Of a DNA stretch of 64,000 nt, positions 10,876 to 21,449 are shown piece after piece. The translations under genes were made by a program, and so were the position numbers. The stretch comes from Blastobasis lacticolella (lineage: Eukaryota; Arthropoda; Insecta; Lepidoptera; Blastobasidae). A model generated the notes under the pieces. That model was given only the letters and a program-made list of their open reading frames with translations, was not told the DNA's origin and did no database searches. Each line of letters starts with the position of its first letter. Position 1 is the stretch's first letter. Where the stretch lies: assembly GCA_905147135.1 (NCBI GenBank), contig LR990051.1, forward strand, positions 19,249,115 through 19,313,114. Direction: 5' to 3'.

Positions 10876-10888
10876 CAATATGGTTCCC
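10876..10888. repeat. 13-bp target-site duplication, left copy
   Basis: CAATATGGTTCCC here is repeated exactly at 11107-11119, on either side of the LINE fragment. A 13-bp duplication is typical of target-primed reverse transcription by a non-LTR retrotransposon. Confidence 0.85.
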
Positions 10889-11106
10889 TTGACTGTGGCA
10901 TTTCATTTGTACGCCGTGGTGCTGAACTCTGAAAGGTACTCGAGTTTAGGTCCATCGTGGTGAAAGGATCGTTTCATGCTCGGCGTGCCCTAAAACTTGT
11001 ACTATGGAGGACTTGTTCGAGGCCAGTTCAAACGCTGTATCCGTCGCCGAATACTGGGCGAATAAATTATAAGTCAGAGTTTAGTCCATCGACTCGATAA
11101 GAAGAA
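10889..11106 (+). mobile_element. 5'-truncated LINE-alpha insertion with TSD
   Basis: A 218-bp insert flanked by the 13-bp duplication CAATATGGTTCCC. Its frame around 11000-11070 encodes CTMEDLFEASSNAVSVAEYW followed by ANKL and a stop. That corresponds to the C-terminus of the frameshifted copy at 5507-5817 (DNAVAVANYWASQI). The insert ends GACTCGATAAGAAGAA at the right duplication, showing that this LINE family has a GAA-type tail rather than poly(A). The N-terminal and catalytic parts are missing through 5' truncation. Confidence 0.85.
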
Positions 11107-11119
11107 CAATATGGTTCCC
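11107..11119. repeat. 13-bp target-site duplication, right copy
   Basis: Exact copy of 10876-10888. The Helitron sequence resumes straight after it with GCGGGATCGGG, which fixes the insertion point. Confidence 0.85.
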
Positions 11120-11144
11120 GCGGGATCGGGTCTTTAACGTTATT

Positions 11145-11250
11145 TTGCAGACAGGCAAGCGTACAACCTGATGGAAAGTGGTCACCGCCGCTTATGAACA
11201 TCAGCAACACCAGGGGAGTTACCAATGCGTTGCCCACCTTTAATACATTT
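11145..11250 (-). mobile_element. LINE-beta 3' tail fragment
   Basis: Contains GATGGAAAGTGGTCACCGCC, ATCAGCAACACCAGGGGAGT and ACCAATGCGTTGCCC, matching 15365-15460. There the reverse strand encodes a LINE C-terminus. This copy sits inside the same Helitron as the LINE-alpha insertion. Confidence 0.72.
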
Positions 11251-11458
11251 ATAACAGAATTTTACGCAGACGAAGTCACGGGCAAAGGCTAGTAGGTAGT
11301 CTATAAAGTTCAACAGCGAATGCAGAATACTGTAAGTGATAAAACTTGGGAATATCAATCTATTTCAGTGCAGACGGCGAGGTAAAGCCGCTCCGTCGAT
11401 ACGCGCGCGGCTTTGGACTCTCACTGCCATTCGTAGCATTTACTCAAGAGATTGAATA

Positions 11459-11662
11459 CTAGCGGACTGGGCGCGACTTCGTTCGCGTACTACTTTACCA
11501 CTACCTACCCTTTTTTCCTTGCTTATGACCTTCCTCTTGAATCGGTCTAGCTATTGTTGAAAACGGCATTAAAATCCGTTGCGTAGTTTAAAAGATCTAA
11601 GCGTACATAGATACATTGGGACAGACAGCGGAAGCGACTTTGTTTTAAACTAAGTATGTAAA
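11459..11662 (-). mobile_element. Helitron-like element (H2 group), CTAG end intact
   Basis: On the reverse strand it begins near CAAAGTCGCTTCCGCTGTC, contains ACTACGCAACGGATTTTAAT, and ends GCGAACGAAGTCGCGCCCAG plus TCCGCTAG. The 3' hairpin (GCGA pairing with TCGC) and CTAG terminus are both present. It is about 204 bp with no coding content. Confidence 0.72.
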
Positions 11663-13027
11663 GATATCTACTACTCGTAGCGTTTTCTCTATTGACGGGT
11701 AAAGGGTAATCAGATTGTGGGTATTTCTAATGAAGATTTAACTTTTTGATGACGAATTTACACTTATTGATGACAGAGAAACTATAAACACTTAGACTCT
11801 TAGGCTAAGGCTCTAGGTTTAAGATAGCCGTTGAACGTTTTTTAATAAAATGTTTCATGTTAAGCCTAAATGCGTTAAAGAATTTGATGCCAGCTGCCCT
11901 TAGGATACTTGTAACCGATCAAAAGCGTCGAAAAATCCTTGACTAAATTTCCATAATACTCAAATATTTTTATTGAAACAAAGCTAACAACCCTGCCAAT
12001 TAAACTGGCTTTCAAACAAACAACCGCATCGGTACCGATCCATCGGTTCGTAAGTTACAAACACAACATCGAAACCGGTCAATCCATTCGAGACCTACAA
12101 CGCCAGAGACAGACACACAGATCTACAAAACACACATAGAACTAACAACACCCCTAATTTTTATACGGGGTGAAAAACAAACTGAGAAACGCCATTTACA
12201 GTTTTAGAGCTGCACACACCTCCCGAAAGGCTCAATCAAGGCTCTTTCGCCCAATCAACTAATCGCTTAGGCTTATCCCTCCAAGTATCAATCGCGCCGA
12301 ATCCCCGTATTCCATCAGCAAGCTTCCACCATTACTCTTACAGCACCTTTTAAAAGCTATTCGCAACCATTTCTCTTTTTTAAAAACCTTCAGACACTTC
12401 CACTTCGTTTTTCAATCGACCCCGCCGGAGTTATCACGATAAATGCCTTTGTTTGCCCTTTCCGGGTGGGTAGGGAGCTAGTAATGCCTGATCGGCTTAT
12501 TTCATGTTTTCAACGGGAGCTCAGATTAAATCTTATTATTTATTTAACTATTTATTGTACGCATGACACTAAGAAAATATAAATGACAGAAGTACATCTA
12601 AGAAAGTAAATGTAGAAGTACGTCGTAGTTGGCGGTTTACAAATAAGTTTACTCAACAATTGTAACGCATGATTATTAGTACATACGTACGATAAACTAC
12701 TTACGTACCTAAAAAGATATGGAATTGTAAATTCTGAAATAAATGATTATTTATTTATTTATTAGTAGGTACGAGATTTCGCACATCCGTAACGTAACCA
12801 AAAACTAAAAGGTAATGTGTATGTAGGTTTTTATTTATAAAACAAGTATTGTATTTTGCTTAAGATATAATATTATGACTTTTTATCAAGTCACGACCCT
12901 CTGACAGACCTGGATCTATGTTTTATTGTGGTGAGGATATTACTACACTTACACTAACTTACACTTAGCTAACAAATAAGTAACCTAGAATTTATTATCC
13001 CACTAACATTATATTTAAATGCAATAG
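11663..13027. other. No gene seen
   Basis: Mostly unique AT-rich DNA. A stretch from about 12538 (TTAACTATTTATTGTACGCA) resembles the reverse of a LINE 3' end, and a TTTA microsatellite lies at about 12747-12763. Nothing else is recognisable. Confidence 0.35.
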
Positions 13028-13313
13028 TGTATGTTTGTTACCTCTTCACACTTAAATGGAGGAACGGATTTGGTTGAAATTTAGTAGATAGCTAGATTAG
13101 GGTCTGCAACGAGACATGGGCTACCTGTTATATAAATTCAAATATTTTATTTTATTTTTGGCTAAATTATAGTCTATAAGCTATTCTGGGCTAAAAGCTA
13201 TATTACTCCTAAATATCATCAAAATCCATCTAGTTGTTTTCACGTGAAGAAGTAACAAACACCCAAACATCTATCCATCCTTAAAAACTTTCCCATTTAT
13301 AATATTAGTAGGA
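13028..13313. mobile_element. Two Helitron-like (H1) pieces head to head
   Basis: Positions 13028-13140 read forward as an H1 segment (ATGTTTGTTACCTCTTCACA, then GGTTGAAATTTAGTAG). Positions 13141-13313 read in reverse, starting at 13313 with TCCTACTAATATTATAAATG, the usual H1 5' end. The junction implies a nested or rearranged pair. Confidence 0.55.
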
Positions 13314-13578
13314 TTAGTAGGATGTAATAACAGCTCTATACATTCCCAGCCGGCACGGAGCAGGACAGGTGAATGAATGTCTGCCGGCCGACCATCGCTC
13401 ACAAAATACCAATCATTCACCAAGTTTCCTTCATTCTTCGCGAATGGCTAAGGGCGGGAAAGTAAGCGTTTTACGTTTCAGGTAAACATATTAAGGGTAT
13501 ACATTCGCACCAAGGCCCAAGTCTCTCTAAAACTGAAATAACAATAATGTATATGAATTTTTTTATTTTATTATCAAT

Positions 13579-13675
13579 AGGCTTGCATTTGACCTCAACT
13601 CACCTGATGGAAAGCGACAATGAGGTCAAAGATGTAGCATACTTGCCTAGAAAACTTCATACTGGCGTATAGCTC
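13579..13675 (+). mobile_element. Dispersed repeat family E, degenerate
   Basis: GCATTTGACCTCAACTCACC, TGATGGAAAGCGACAATG and ATACTTGCCTAG follow the order of family E at 9237-9345, with many substitutions. Confidence 0.4.
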
Positions 13676-13858
13676 CAGCCTAGCACGGTTTTCGTGGCTT
13701 GTTTTTACCACAATATACATGTATTAAACCTCCCGGAAGATATCTAACCGATGGTCAAAACCCCATCAAAATCTGTTGCGTGATTTAGCAGGACTTAGCG
13801 GAAATACTGAGCATCAGGCAGACAAACATACAGATACAGCATGCAACTTTATTTAATA

Positions 13859-14099
13859 CTAGCGGACCCGACAGACGTTGTCCTGTCTACACGTCTTTAA
13901 TTTGAAAATTTCAAACTTTTTTTAATAAGCTAAAACATTCTGGACCATTTTGAATCTAATTGAATCTAATCAAAATTGTGAATCTAAACCATTCCCAGAT
14001 CCCCTTGAACACACACAAAAAATTTCATCAAAATCGGTCCAGTCGTTTGAGAGAAGTTCAGTGACATACACACTCACAGAAGAATTATATATATAAAGA
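13859..14099 (-). mobile_element. Helitron-like element (H3 group), complete ends
   Basis: On the reverse strand it starts TCTTTATATATATAATTCTT and ends ACGTCTGTCGGGTCCGCTAG. TC and CTAG termini fit Helitrons. The middle has TGGACCGATTTTGATGAAAT. It is 241 bp and non-coding. No target duplication is expected for this class. Confidence 0.7.
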
Positions 14100-14174
14100 T
14101 TGTACATAGGCAACAACAGTGGAATTGAATCAGCCCCTGTATCCGAAAACGGCGAGGAGGACATCATCAGTAGG

Positions 14175-14381
14175 CTAATTAAGTAACTCTGTTGCCAACA
14201 ATTTTCTGATTTCAATGATTGAAATTATTACTTTTGCGATAACGATCGATTTAATAGTTATAGTTTATTGCAATAGAACTATTTTAGCAACTGAACCCAT
14301 GAAATCGATTATATGATATCATAAAAGTAACAATTTCAATCATAGAAATCAGAAAATTATTGGCAACAATTTTGTAATTAG
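14175..14381. mobile_element. MITE with very long terminal inverted repeats
   Basis: The left end from CTAATTAAGTAACTCT and the segment GTTGCCAACAATTTTCTGAT onward pair with the right end, whose reverse complement reads GTTGCCAATAATTTTCTGAT with the same continuation. Arms are about 70 bp, nearly perfect over the inner 50, around a 75-bp centre. Length is about 207 bp with no open frame. A transcript would fold into one long hairpin. Confidence 0.82.
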
Positions 14382-14783
14382 TTTACCGGTAAGTATGTAG
14401 TCCCTGATTGCAATATTATACGTCCAATACAATGCCACTTGAAATGAAGTGAACTCTGCGCTTAAAGTTCTCGTTCCAGAAACTATGTCGTACTTTGGAT
14501 ATAAATCAACGGCTTGTGTGCAGGTGAGCTCTGCGGAGATTGTGCATTCGGATGAACGATATGAAGTTTGGTGAACCCGATAGCGAGGTAAAGGTCTCCC
14601 AGTTGATTTAGTACTGTTCTGTTTAAAATAGGGGTTGCAGCTAGCTGTGACCCTAGGGTTAAAGATATGTTTATGCAAACGTTGTAGGTATCAACCTAGA
14701 GGCAGTCTATGAAATTCGAAGATTGAGTATAAGCGTTTCTGAAGAAAAATTTCTCAAGATTTTAGAATAATTTGTCTTATGAA

Positions 14784-15230
14784 CTTTTCTGAGTTACGCA
14801 CATTAGTTAAATAAAATAAAATAAATAATTTTATTCAAGAAACTTACGTCTAAAATTACATCGTTAAATTTAAAAGTACCTACTTATGTTAAAATTTAAA
14901 TAGAACAATATCAAATTATTTATTACCCTAGTTATTTAAGCTTAGTAAATTAAGTAGATACATGCTATATTTTTCATTAACTAGATGCCTAAACTAAGTA
15001 TACACTAACCGAGTTGAACACTAACCGATGCTCTTACGGTGAGGGTAAACATCGTGATCAAACCTGCACATTCAGGCAACTAAACATGTAACCATGATTC
15101 AATCTAGCCAGACTCCTGTTAATAGGGTCTCAGTGGTCAGACTAATTACCAGAGTAATTTCCTGATCTGCCAAATCCGGGACCATGGGCCCTCGCCCGAG
15201 AGGATGACCGGGATATTGACGCCAAGGTGA
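14784..15230 (+). mobile_element. SINE-A copy split by a retroposed insert
   Basis: The SINE-A body starts at CTTTTCTGAGTTACGCACAT, stops at 14808, and resumes at 15012 with GTTGAACACTAACCGATGCT. It continues to the normal end GACGCCAAGGTGA. The head is missing. The interruption is the 203-bp insert at 14809-15011. Confidence 0.82.
14809..15011 (-). mobile_element. Retroposed 3'-UTR-like insert inside SINE-A
   Basis: Begins AAATAAAATAAAATAAATAA on the plus strand, so on the reverse strand it ends in a TTTA-rich tail after ATTTTAGACGTAAGTTTCTT. AGTT lies at both junctions (14805-14808 and 15012-15015) as a possible target duplication. It is probably the 5'-truncated end of a LINE. It is younger than the SINE it interrupts. 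Confidence 0.6.
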
Positions 15231-15361
15231 TTTATTAAGCAACAGTGAGCATTTCCTTGAAAGTAGCACGTCCCGTGTATGTACACAGAAATGCTAATTG
15301 GTGTCCGTACAGATAACGCAGGATATTTCTATTTGTTTGGTACTCTTTTTTTATGTTATAC

Positions 15362-15600
15362 GGCAGACAAACTGGCAAGCGAGCCACCTTATGGAAAGTG
15401 GTCACTGCCGCCTATGGACATCAGCAACACCAGGGGAGTCACCAATGCGTTGCCCGCCTCTGAAAAGACCTCTAATATACCTCTTGAACGATCCCATGTC
15501 ATAGTCCAAAGGAAACACTGGTCCTTCAAAAGCCGGCACCGCATCCGCTTCCCCAAGGATGCAGATGTCCTGGACGACGGTGGCCACTTTACACACTGAA
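15362..15600 (-). pseudogene. LINE-beta C-terminus and 3' region
   Basis: The reverse strand encodes VFPLDYDMGSFKRYIRGLFR followed by GGQRIGDSPGVADVH and a stop. This is the short C-terminal signature (LPxxVFPxxYDxxxFKRxI) of a Jockey-like non-LTR retrotransposon. The plus-strand 5' half is its 3' untranslated part, repeated at 11.15, 41.33, 57.15 and 59.9 kb. Beyond 15500 the plus strand reads like a second, oppositely oriented piece (RHRIRFPKDADVLDD), so two fragments may be joined here. No reverse transcriptase remains. Confidence 0.72.
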
Positions 15601-15740
15601 AACTATTTCCAGATAGAATGAGGATGAATGTTTTCTAGAAAAAAAATTGTTTATATAATCTGAACGCATTTTCATAGCAACGAAACCCAGTTAATCATTT
15701 TTAAGCCGATGTTTTCCCTCACAGTAATAGCTTTATTGAA

Positions 15741-15997
15741 TAAATAAATAAATAATAGTGGACAAATTCACACAGCGCCATCTAGCCCCAAACTAAGCAA
15801 AGCTTGTGCTATGGGTCCTAGCTAACTGGTATACTACATATATACTTTTTTTAAATACATACTTATTATACATAGAACACCCAGACCCATAACAGAAATT
15901 AAAATTCATCATTTAAATTTCTGCCCGGCCAGGAATCGAACCCGGGACCTCTTGCGTGGCTGACTGGCATGTTGACCACTGATCCACTCAGGTCGTC
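15741..15997 (-). mobile_element. SINE-B copy, full length
   Basis: The reverse strand gives the complete family: head GACGACCTGAGTGGATCAGT with B-box GGGTTCGATTCC, the block AAATTTAAATGATGAATTTT, GGTCTGGGTGTTCTATGTAT, CAAGCTTTGCTTAGTTTGGG and GCTAGATGGCGCTGTGTGAA, and an AATAAATAAA-type tail. Confidence 0.9.
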
Positions 15998-16424
15998 ATT
16001 ACGTGTTATGTAAGCTTTACCGGAGTGTCTGACATGCCATTTGGAAAAGTCACTAAACACAAATCACTACTGATCCTCATTCTCATCCTGAAGCATCATA
16101 TCGAATTATAGTGGACAGCCTTGTGGTTATACGTTTATGTAGTTAGATTAGCAAGCAAGCCACAAGCAAAAATGTAGGACTATTGACCAATTCTTACCAT
16201 CCCAGTACCCAGTTCTGTACACGCATATTGGGTAAACTCGTTAAGGGGCTAACATTTTTTACTCAGCCCCGAAGTGTTAAGGTTTGTTAATTAAAAACCT
16301 GTCTGTTGTGACGTCGTCTGTGAGGTTTTTTTTACTCGCGTCTTACCTAGACCTATTAGGCGAACTGAATTTCTCCAAGAAGTTGAAGAACTCATTGTTT
16401 TGATGTCGTTATGCAGGGCATAAT

Positions 16425-16443
16425 GAGAGAGAGAGAGAGAGAG
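16425..16443. repeat. (GA)n microsatellite
   Basis: Nineteen bases of uninterrupted GA dinucleotide. Confidence 0.95.
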
Positions 16444-16640
16444 CTCATAAATCTATTTCTCAGGAAGACTACTCTCAGGATAACGAAATAAAAATCTACT
16501 TAAATTTTTATAAAAAAAAACCATGGCCCTATAAATATTTTTTTCTATATTTATCTGGGGAGTTTTGTCCGAAGACGATGTCACGCCATTCTTCAGGTCA
16601 ACAAACACATTATAATATAATTTACATTTATTTCAAATAG

Positions 16641-16719
16641 TCACGATGTTTTCCCTCACAGTAAGAGCATCTGTTAGTGTTCAACTAGAGTACATAATTC
16701 AGAAAAGAGTCATGGTATA
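16641..16719 (-). mobile_element. SINE-A central fragment
   Basis: CACGATGTTTTCCCTCACAG, AGCATCTGTTAGTGTTCAAC and CAGAAAAGAGTCAT are the reverse complement of the central SINE-A body. Head and tail are absent. Confidence 0.78.
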
Positions 16720-17300
16720 GAGCAGCACTGCTCATACGTTCTATGAAACCGACCTAGCTGTATATGCATTATTTACCTCCACATCTATAATATTAATGAC
16801 CGAAAAGCCTGTCTATACCACCCGGGCCTTTTCTAAGCCTCTCAACGGAACCCTTTCCATCGAACGCTTTTATTCCCAGTCACTCGCCACAGAATCCACC
16901 TTATCTGCCAATAAAACTCAATTGGAAATTCCCAGTTGGAAACTGCTCACCTCAACGATTACCCGGCTGGCTCCAACAGGCGGTGTTCCAAGGCGATTAA
17001 TACCCAATAACCGACCACCCCTATTCGGAACAATTACCTAGAGAGGTGCCCCTCATTCCGCATTTTAGTAGCAGCGAAAGTAATAAAAGAGGATTACAGA
17101 TTCAATAACTCCATCAGATAAAAGTTGGAGGCCACCTGCCTCAGCGGTAGTGATGGGAAGTGTAGTATACCGAGACCGAATCAGAGTAGAAAGGTTTAAT
17201 CGGACGTAACTTACATCTAATACTTACTATCAGACTACACTCGACATATTATATAGATTTATTATACTTAAGATAATTATCTAAAATTACAGCAATCGCA
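16720..17300. other. No supported gene
   Basis: An 81-codon frame at 16796-17041 is open but shows no domain, repeat or neighbour that would support it. At 17150 GTAGTGATGGGAAGTG resembles the end of the TIR element at 37.5 kb. Nothing else is recognisable. Confidence 0.3.
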
Positions 17301-17329
17301 TAAGCCGTATTGAACGCAGTAGGTTCGCT

Positions 17330-17440
17330 GAGATGTGGGTGTTGTAAGATGGGGTTCTTCAATAGGCATGTCTACAGAAACATTCGAGATGTCTTGGACG
17401 ACGATGACCACTTTCCATCAGGACCATCCGTCTGTGTGCC
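17330..17440 (+). pseudogene. LINE-beta-like C-terminal scrap
   Basis: The frame CKMGFFNRHVYRNIRD then VLDDDDHFPSGPSVCVP parallels the better copy at 47.5 kb (YNMGFYKRHVFRYLKG). Only about 35 codons align. It is interrupted by the CpG-rich block that follows. Confidence 0.45.
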
Positions 17441-17477
17441 GATATTATCGTCGTGCCACGTATTTCAATTATTTCAA

Positions 17478-17942
17478 TTGTACGCGTCTCCACACGGCGA
17501 TGTTATCGCGGCGATGCGACGAGTGGCAATGTGCGCGCGTAACGTCGTCGTATCGCCGCGGTATCGTCGCTACTGGTGGCGCGCTCGCCGCTTAACGAGG
17601 CGCTCTCGCAGCGAGCGCGCGGAGGGCACGCGCGTGACAACACTGGCGCTGTCAAACGTAGCGTCATTTCAGCGTTGCGTTCCATAATAAAAACTATTTT
17701 ATTGACTGAGACACTACTTATTTCGCTCTCGTCTGGCAGCTAAACCTCTTTCAACAAAACTATTGCACAACGCCTCGTCGCGGAAACACGGCGATTCCGT
17801 TACGAGTCGTCGCGGGCATGCGGCGATTCCGTTACCAGTCGCGACGATACGCTGGCGGAATAATCGCTCGTACGTGGAGATTATCCGACGATAGAAGCGC
17901 GGATACGTCACGATTCTCTCGCTCGTGGAGACGGCCCCTAAG
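17478..17942. other. CpG-rich block, possible DNA transposon
   Basis: Dense in CG dinucleotides, unlike its surroundings. CGGCGATTCCGTTAC is duplicated at 17789 and 17821. GTCTCCAC at 17486 and GTGGAGAC at 17925 form a short inverted pair near the edges, consistent with a decayed TIR element, but no target duplication is visible. Frames across it (for example the arginine-rich 17310-17687) reflect base composition rather than coding. Confidence 0.4.
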
Positions 17943-18126
17943 CAATTAAAAAAAGCGTTTCACCTGATGGTATGATCACCGCCGCTAAACACTCGCAAGA
18001 CCAGAAGGGTTGCAAATGCGTTGCCGGCTTATGACAAAGGTGTATATGGGCTCGTTTCTTGAAGGCCCCATTGTCGTAAAGACTTGGTAATATTGATGGT
18101 CCTATACGGTAGAAAATGTATTCCAT
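17943..18126 (-). pseudogene. LINE C-terminal scrap
   Basis: The reverse frame holds LPSLYDNGAFKKRAHIHL, similar in spacing to the FPxxYDxxxFKR ending of the Jockey-like copies here. The plus strand carries the matching tail (GATGGTATGATCACCGCCGC). Highly degenerate. Confidence 0.45.
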
Positions 18127-20802
18127 GAAAAGTATCTATGGCATTTGACCGCAATTTACCTAAGCAGAGTGGAATCTAAATAAACAGACAAATAAAATTG
18201 TAATAACCACAAGATGTAAAATATGTAAGAATGTAAGATGAAAAAAATATAATAAACTAATACAGACCAGTATTTCATCTACGATACCTATGCTTAATTA
18301 AACCTTCCGCGTGAAGGTAAATATACATTGTAGGTAAGTACTATGTTTAACTGGTATTCTTCTTACCAATAAAAGTTTAAGAAAGTATGTAGAACTACAG
18401 TAGCGATATGTGTCTTGAGGTTTACTGCTAACTTACAATTAGATCTTGCACTGGTACTGAACATCCCCGTAAGTTCATATTTGTCAGTTCTGCGTCAGGT
18501 TGTATGAAGGCCCTGCTTTTACCTATGTGCTCTGATCCTTTCTTTAATGTTGGTCTTTGAGTATTCGATACCAAAACCAAAATTTTCAGAATTTTTCAAA
18601 AAACATTAAAATGTTAGTGACTATGCACGTCCCTATTTGAATTTACGAGCAACCCTTCACACAGATGCGTCTACGCCCCGTGGCAAACTTCGCGATATCA
18701 TTTCATGCTCCAGAGGATGTAATTACCTTAGTTTTTTCCCCGGAACATACGATACGATTTAATGAGAAAATGTGTCTCATGTGAACACAACGTCTACAGC
18801 TCGAAAAAAGCAGAAATTGGTATCGACCAGTGAACGAATCTCATTCGACTTTTGAGGACACAAAATTGGCGCCAATTTCCAAAAAGTTGAAATAAAGCAG
18901 ATGAAACATAAAACATCGTGCCCCTGCCAAAATGAAAACGGGATGAAAACAATTTATTTTACAGAAAGACAACGCGTAAAAGTCGTAAACATTTCCCCGG
19001 AACCATTTGTTTCTGCCGTGGAAATGGCGGGAGGCGTTTAGCTCACCTGCCCTCGACATTGTTTGCCACAGATAAACGAAAAAGGAAAAAATAAATGCTG
19101 GCCAGTCCAATCAATCGGGGAAATAAGAAAAAATGATTGGATTCACCTCACGTTCGGAACGGGCGGAACAAAAAATGTGAGGTATTTTTGTTTGGTGGCA
19201 TGCGTGTAGCTGGATTGTGTTGTGGTGACAGTTTGTGCATTTGACTTTGTTCACAGTCTATGCAGGGCGACTGGGTTCCGACGCATTTGGTTTGTTGAAA
19301 TGTGTTTCTGAAACAAGTTGGGTTTTTATGGAAAACGACGGAGACATTTGTGGTGCAGTTTTTTAAAGGAAATTATCGCGAAAGTCTTCAGCTTAGATAT
19401 TTTCATAACTTTTTTTTCTGATTTTCTACCCATTTACGAGACAATAACAAAATTCAGCCTATACCTAAAGGAACTATTGATGTTAACCTGCCTACGCTAA
19501 GTTCAATTTTGCTTAAAGATAAAATCCGGTACGAAAAGTTGACAGAAATAAGAGATTAAAAAAACTTTTCATAATGAAAGTACACTACTAGTCAAACTGT
19601 AGATGAAATAAACACATATTAAAACGACCGAAACAATTCTCAAATTCAATTCCAGAACACCTACAAAGGTGTAAAACTCCAAAAATTCTGATTGTCCCAA
19701 AAACGCATCCGAACAAAAGCTTCGCCGATAACTTAACCAAACTTCTCGATGTGGACAAACAAAGTTCGGTATAGGTAATGAAAATGAACAAGTTTGATAT
19801 ATTTGCGAGAGTTGGGTGAACTATTGGGAAGGCGATTGGAGGTGCACGGTCGGTGACTTACTGAGTCAGCTCTCGATCTCAGTAGATTGGAAAGTTCTAG
19901 ACCATCTAGGGCCAGTGACGCACCTGAACTGATAAGTGAAGATGCATGTTTGCGTCACCATAAAACGTCGAGATTTGCGAGCAAAACGAACGGGACTATG
20001 TATTGGAGCGGCTGAAATAACCAAATTTGTGAACGTAAAAATAGTTTACTATTTCTTGTGACACTGTTTCTTTTTCACTCTTGGAAATCAATTGCTTAAT
20101 AGATATAACAAAAAAAATGGTGTTGAGATTTGTATCGCCTTCGCATTGTCTTTTTGACTTGGTCAATCTTGTTATTGAAATTGCGGTAAAAGCGTCGATC
20201 TTACAGGCCTTACCTTGTTCTGTCTACAGAGCTATAAACCTCGGGTGTATAAGCAATAGTAGTTATAAAAATACGTGACATCTCACCTCTCAGACGCAAA
20301 AAGGTCCACCCAAATGGCTCCCAGTATGGTAATCATCGCGATAGTTAAGTTCGGCGGCATTCTGCACAAGTTTTAATCGAGGGGACGGTGTAATAACTCC
20401 ACTGGAGATGGTTTTAATTAAAATTTTATCCTTTGAGAATTGCCCGGTCCAGTCGGAGTTTTATCAACCTGAAGCTCACAAAGTGAGATGGTATCGCGCT
20501 CGCCTTTTGGCGTGTCCACCGCTCCAGAGGATTCGGATGTGAATGCGTACTCGTTAAGACCATTTGGAATATTCAAAACTGTACTGCACATTTCGGGGAC
20601 TTAAATTGGATAGTCCTGCATAATTGTCTGCTTAGTTACGTCATTTATTTTGTCTGTGGTGTTTAGGTAAGTAAAAATTGTGTTGTATGACAGGTACTTC
20701 ATTATAAGTTCTCAACCGTGTTTCTTACAGTTAGACTTAAACTATTGATTTATTGAAAAATGGTATCTTGACAAATCATAACCTTCGGAAGTATGATGAA
20801 AT
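18127..20802. other. About 2.7 kb without a recognisable gene or repeat
   Basis: Several 60-90 codon frames occur on both strands, but none carries a known motif. A 25-base family E scrap lies at 18137. The rest looks unique and AT-rich, so this is one of the better candidate stretches for host intronic or intergenic sequence. Confidence 0.4.
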
Positions 20803-21134
20803 AATCTTAGCGTTAATGTCCCGGTTGTGTTCTCGCGCACGCCGGCCCGGTATCCACCTTGACCATGGTCCAGGATTTTGCAGATCAGGTAAATTACAGT
20901 GGAGCGACTGCTATCTTTACCATTGAACATGAACTGATTGGGTTGTAATTACACATTCAGTCGCCTGAATGTGCAGATTTCATCACAATGTTTTCCATCA
21001 CCGTAAGAGCATCTGTTAGTATTCAACTAATGTACTTAACTCACAAAAGAGTATAGTACATGGCCACAGTGGGATTCAAACCCGGTAACTCTAGCTTACG
21101 AGCCACCGACGTATACTACTCGACCACCGACGCT
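20803..21134 (-). mobile_element. SINE-A copy, near full length
   Basis: On the reverse strand: a degenerate head with B-box GGGTTTGAATCCC, CTTTTGTGAGTTAAGTACAT, AACATTGTGATGAAATC, and the end GACATTAACGC. The head contains an extra CGTCGGTGG repeat (two CCACCGACG on the plus strand within 30 bases), a local duplication of the SINE start. Confidence 0.85.
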
Positions 21135-21184
21135 ACAAAAAAAACACTACAGAAGTATTTTTTTAAATCTATCAGATTTACTAA

Positions 21185-21449
21185 TCATATCATATCATAA
21201 CAGCCCGTAACAGTCCGCTGCAGGATTTAGGGCCTCTCCCACGAAAGGGGAAGTTATTGCCATAATCTCCACGCTGGGCAGGCGGGTTGGAGATCGCAGT
21301 GTTTAAATATAACAATGGAAAATGCTGCTGCCCATTTTCCAGACTACGGAGACTCTTGATCTTTTGCCTCGAAAACATTAGTCGCCTTGTACGACACCCA
21401 TGTGTGTAAGGGGTTGGTGCTATTCTACTCTGCCGGACACCACACGGCC
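21185..21449 (-). mobile_element. RTE-like non-autonomous repeat (family D)
   Basis: The reverse strand runs from GCCGTGTGGTGTCCGGCAGA through GTCGTACAAGGCGACTAATG and GCAGCAGCATTTTCC to GGAGATTATGGCAATAAC and AGTGGACTGTTACGGGC, and ends near TATGATATGAT. The ending (GCAGxGGACTxxxATGGGCTGxGATGATGA) resembles the 3' end of RTE-type LINEs, so I infer mobilisation by RTE machinery. Non-coding. Confidence 0.72.

Larger units (their letters stand above)
10784..11292 (+). mobile_element. Helitron-like element (H1 group), interrupted twice
   Basis: The frame of the element is GAGCTTATAGCCCAGAATAC, then ATTTATCCCGAAATTC, then GCGGGATCGGGTC, then GACGAAGTCACGGGCAAAGG and a CTAG end at 11289-11292. 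It is split by a LINE insertion (10889-11106) and by a second LINE-tail piece near 11145-11250. No Rep/helicase frame is present. Confidence 0.68.

Noticed and set aside
15279..15599. 106-codon plus-strand frame
   Set aside because: It is the antisense shadow of the LINE-beta C-terminus on the reverse strand.
16796..17041. 81-codon plus-strand frame
   Set aside because: No motif, no splice or promoter context, length expected by chance in 64 kb.
17310..17687. 125-codon frame, one of the longest in the window
   Set aside because: Its first part is a LINE scrap and the rest is arginine-rich translation of a CpG-rich block. No gene-like signal.
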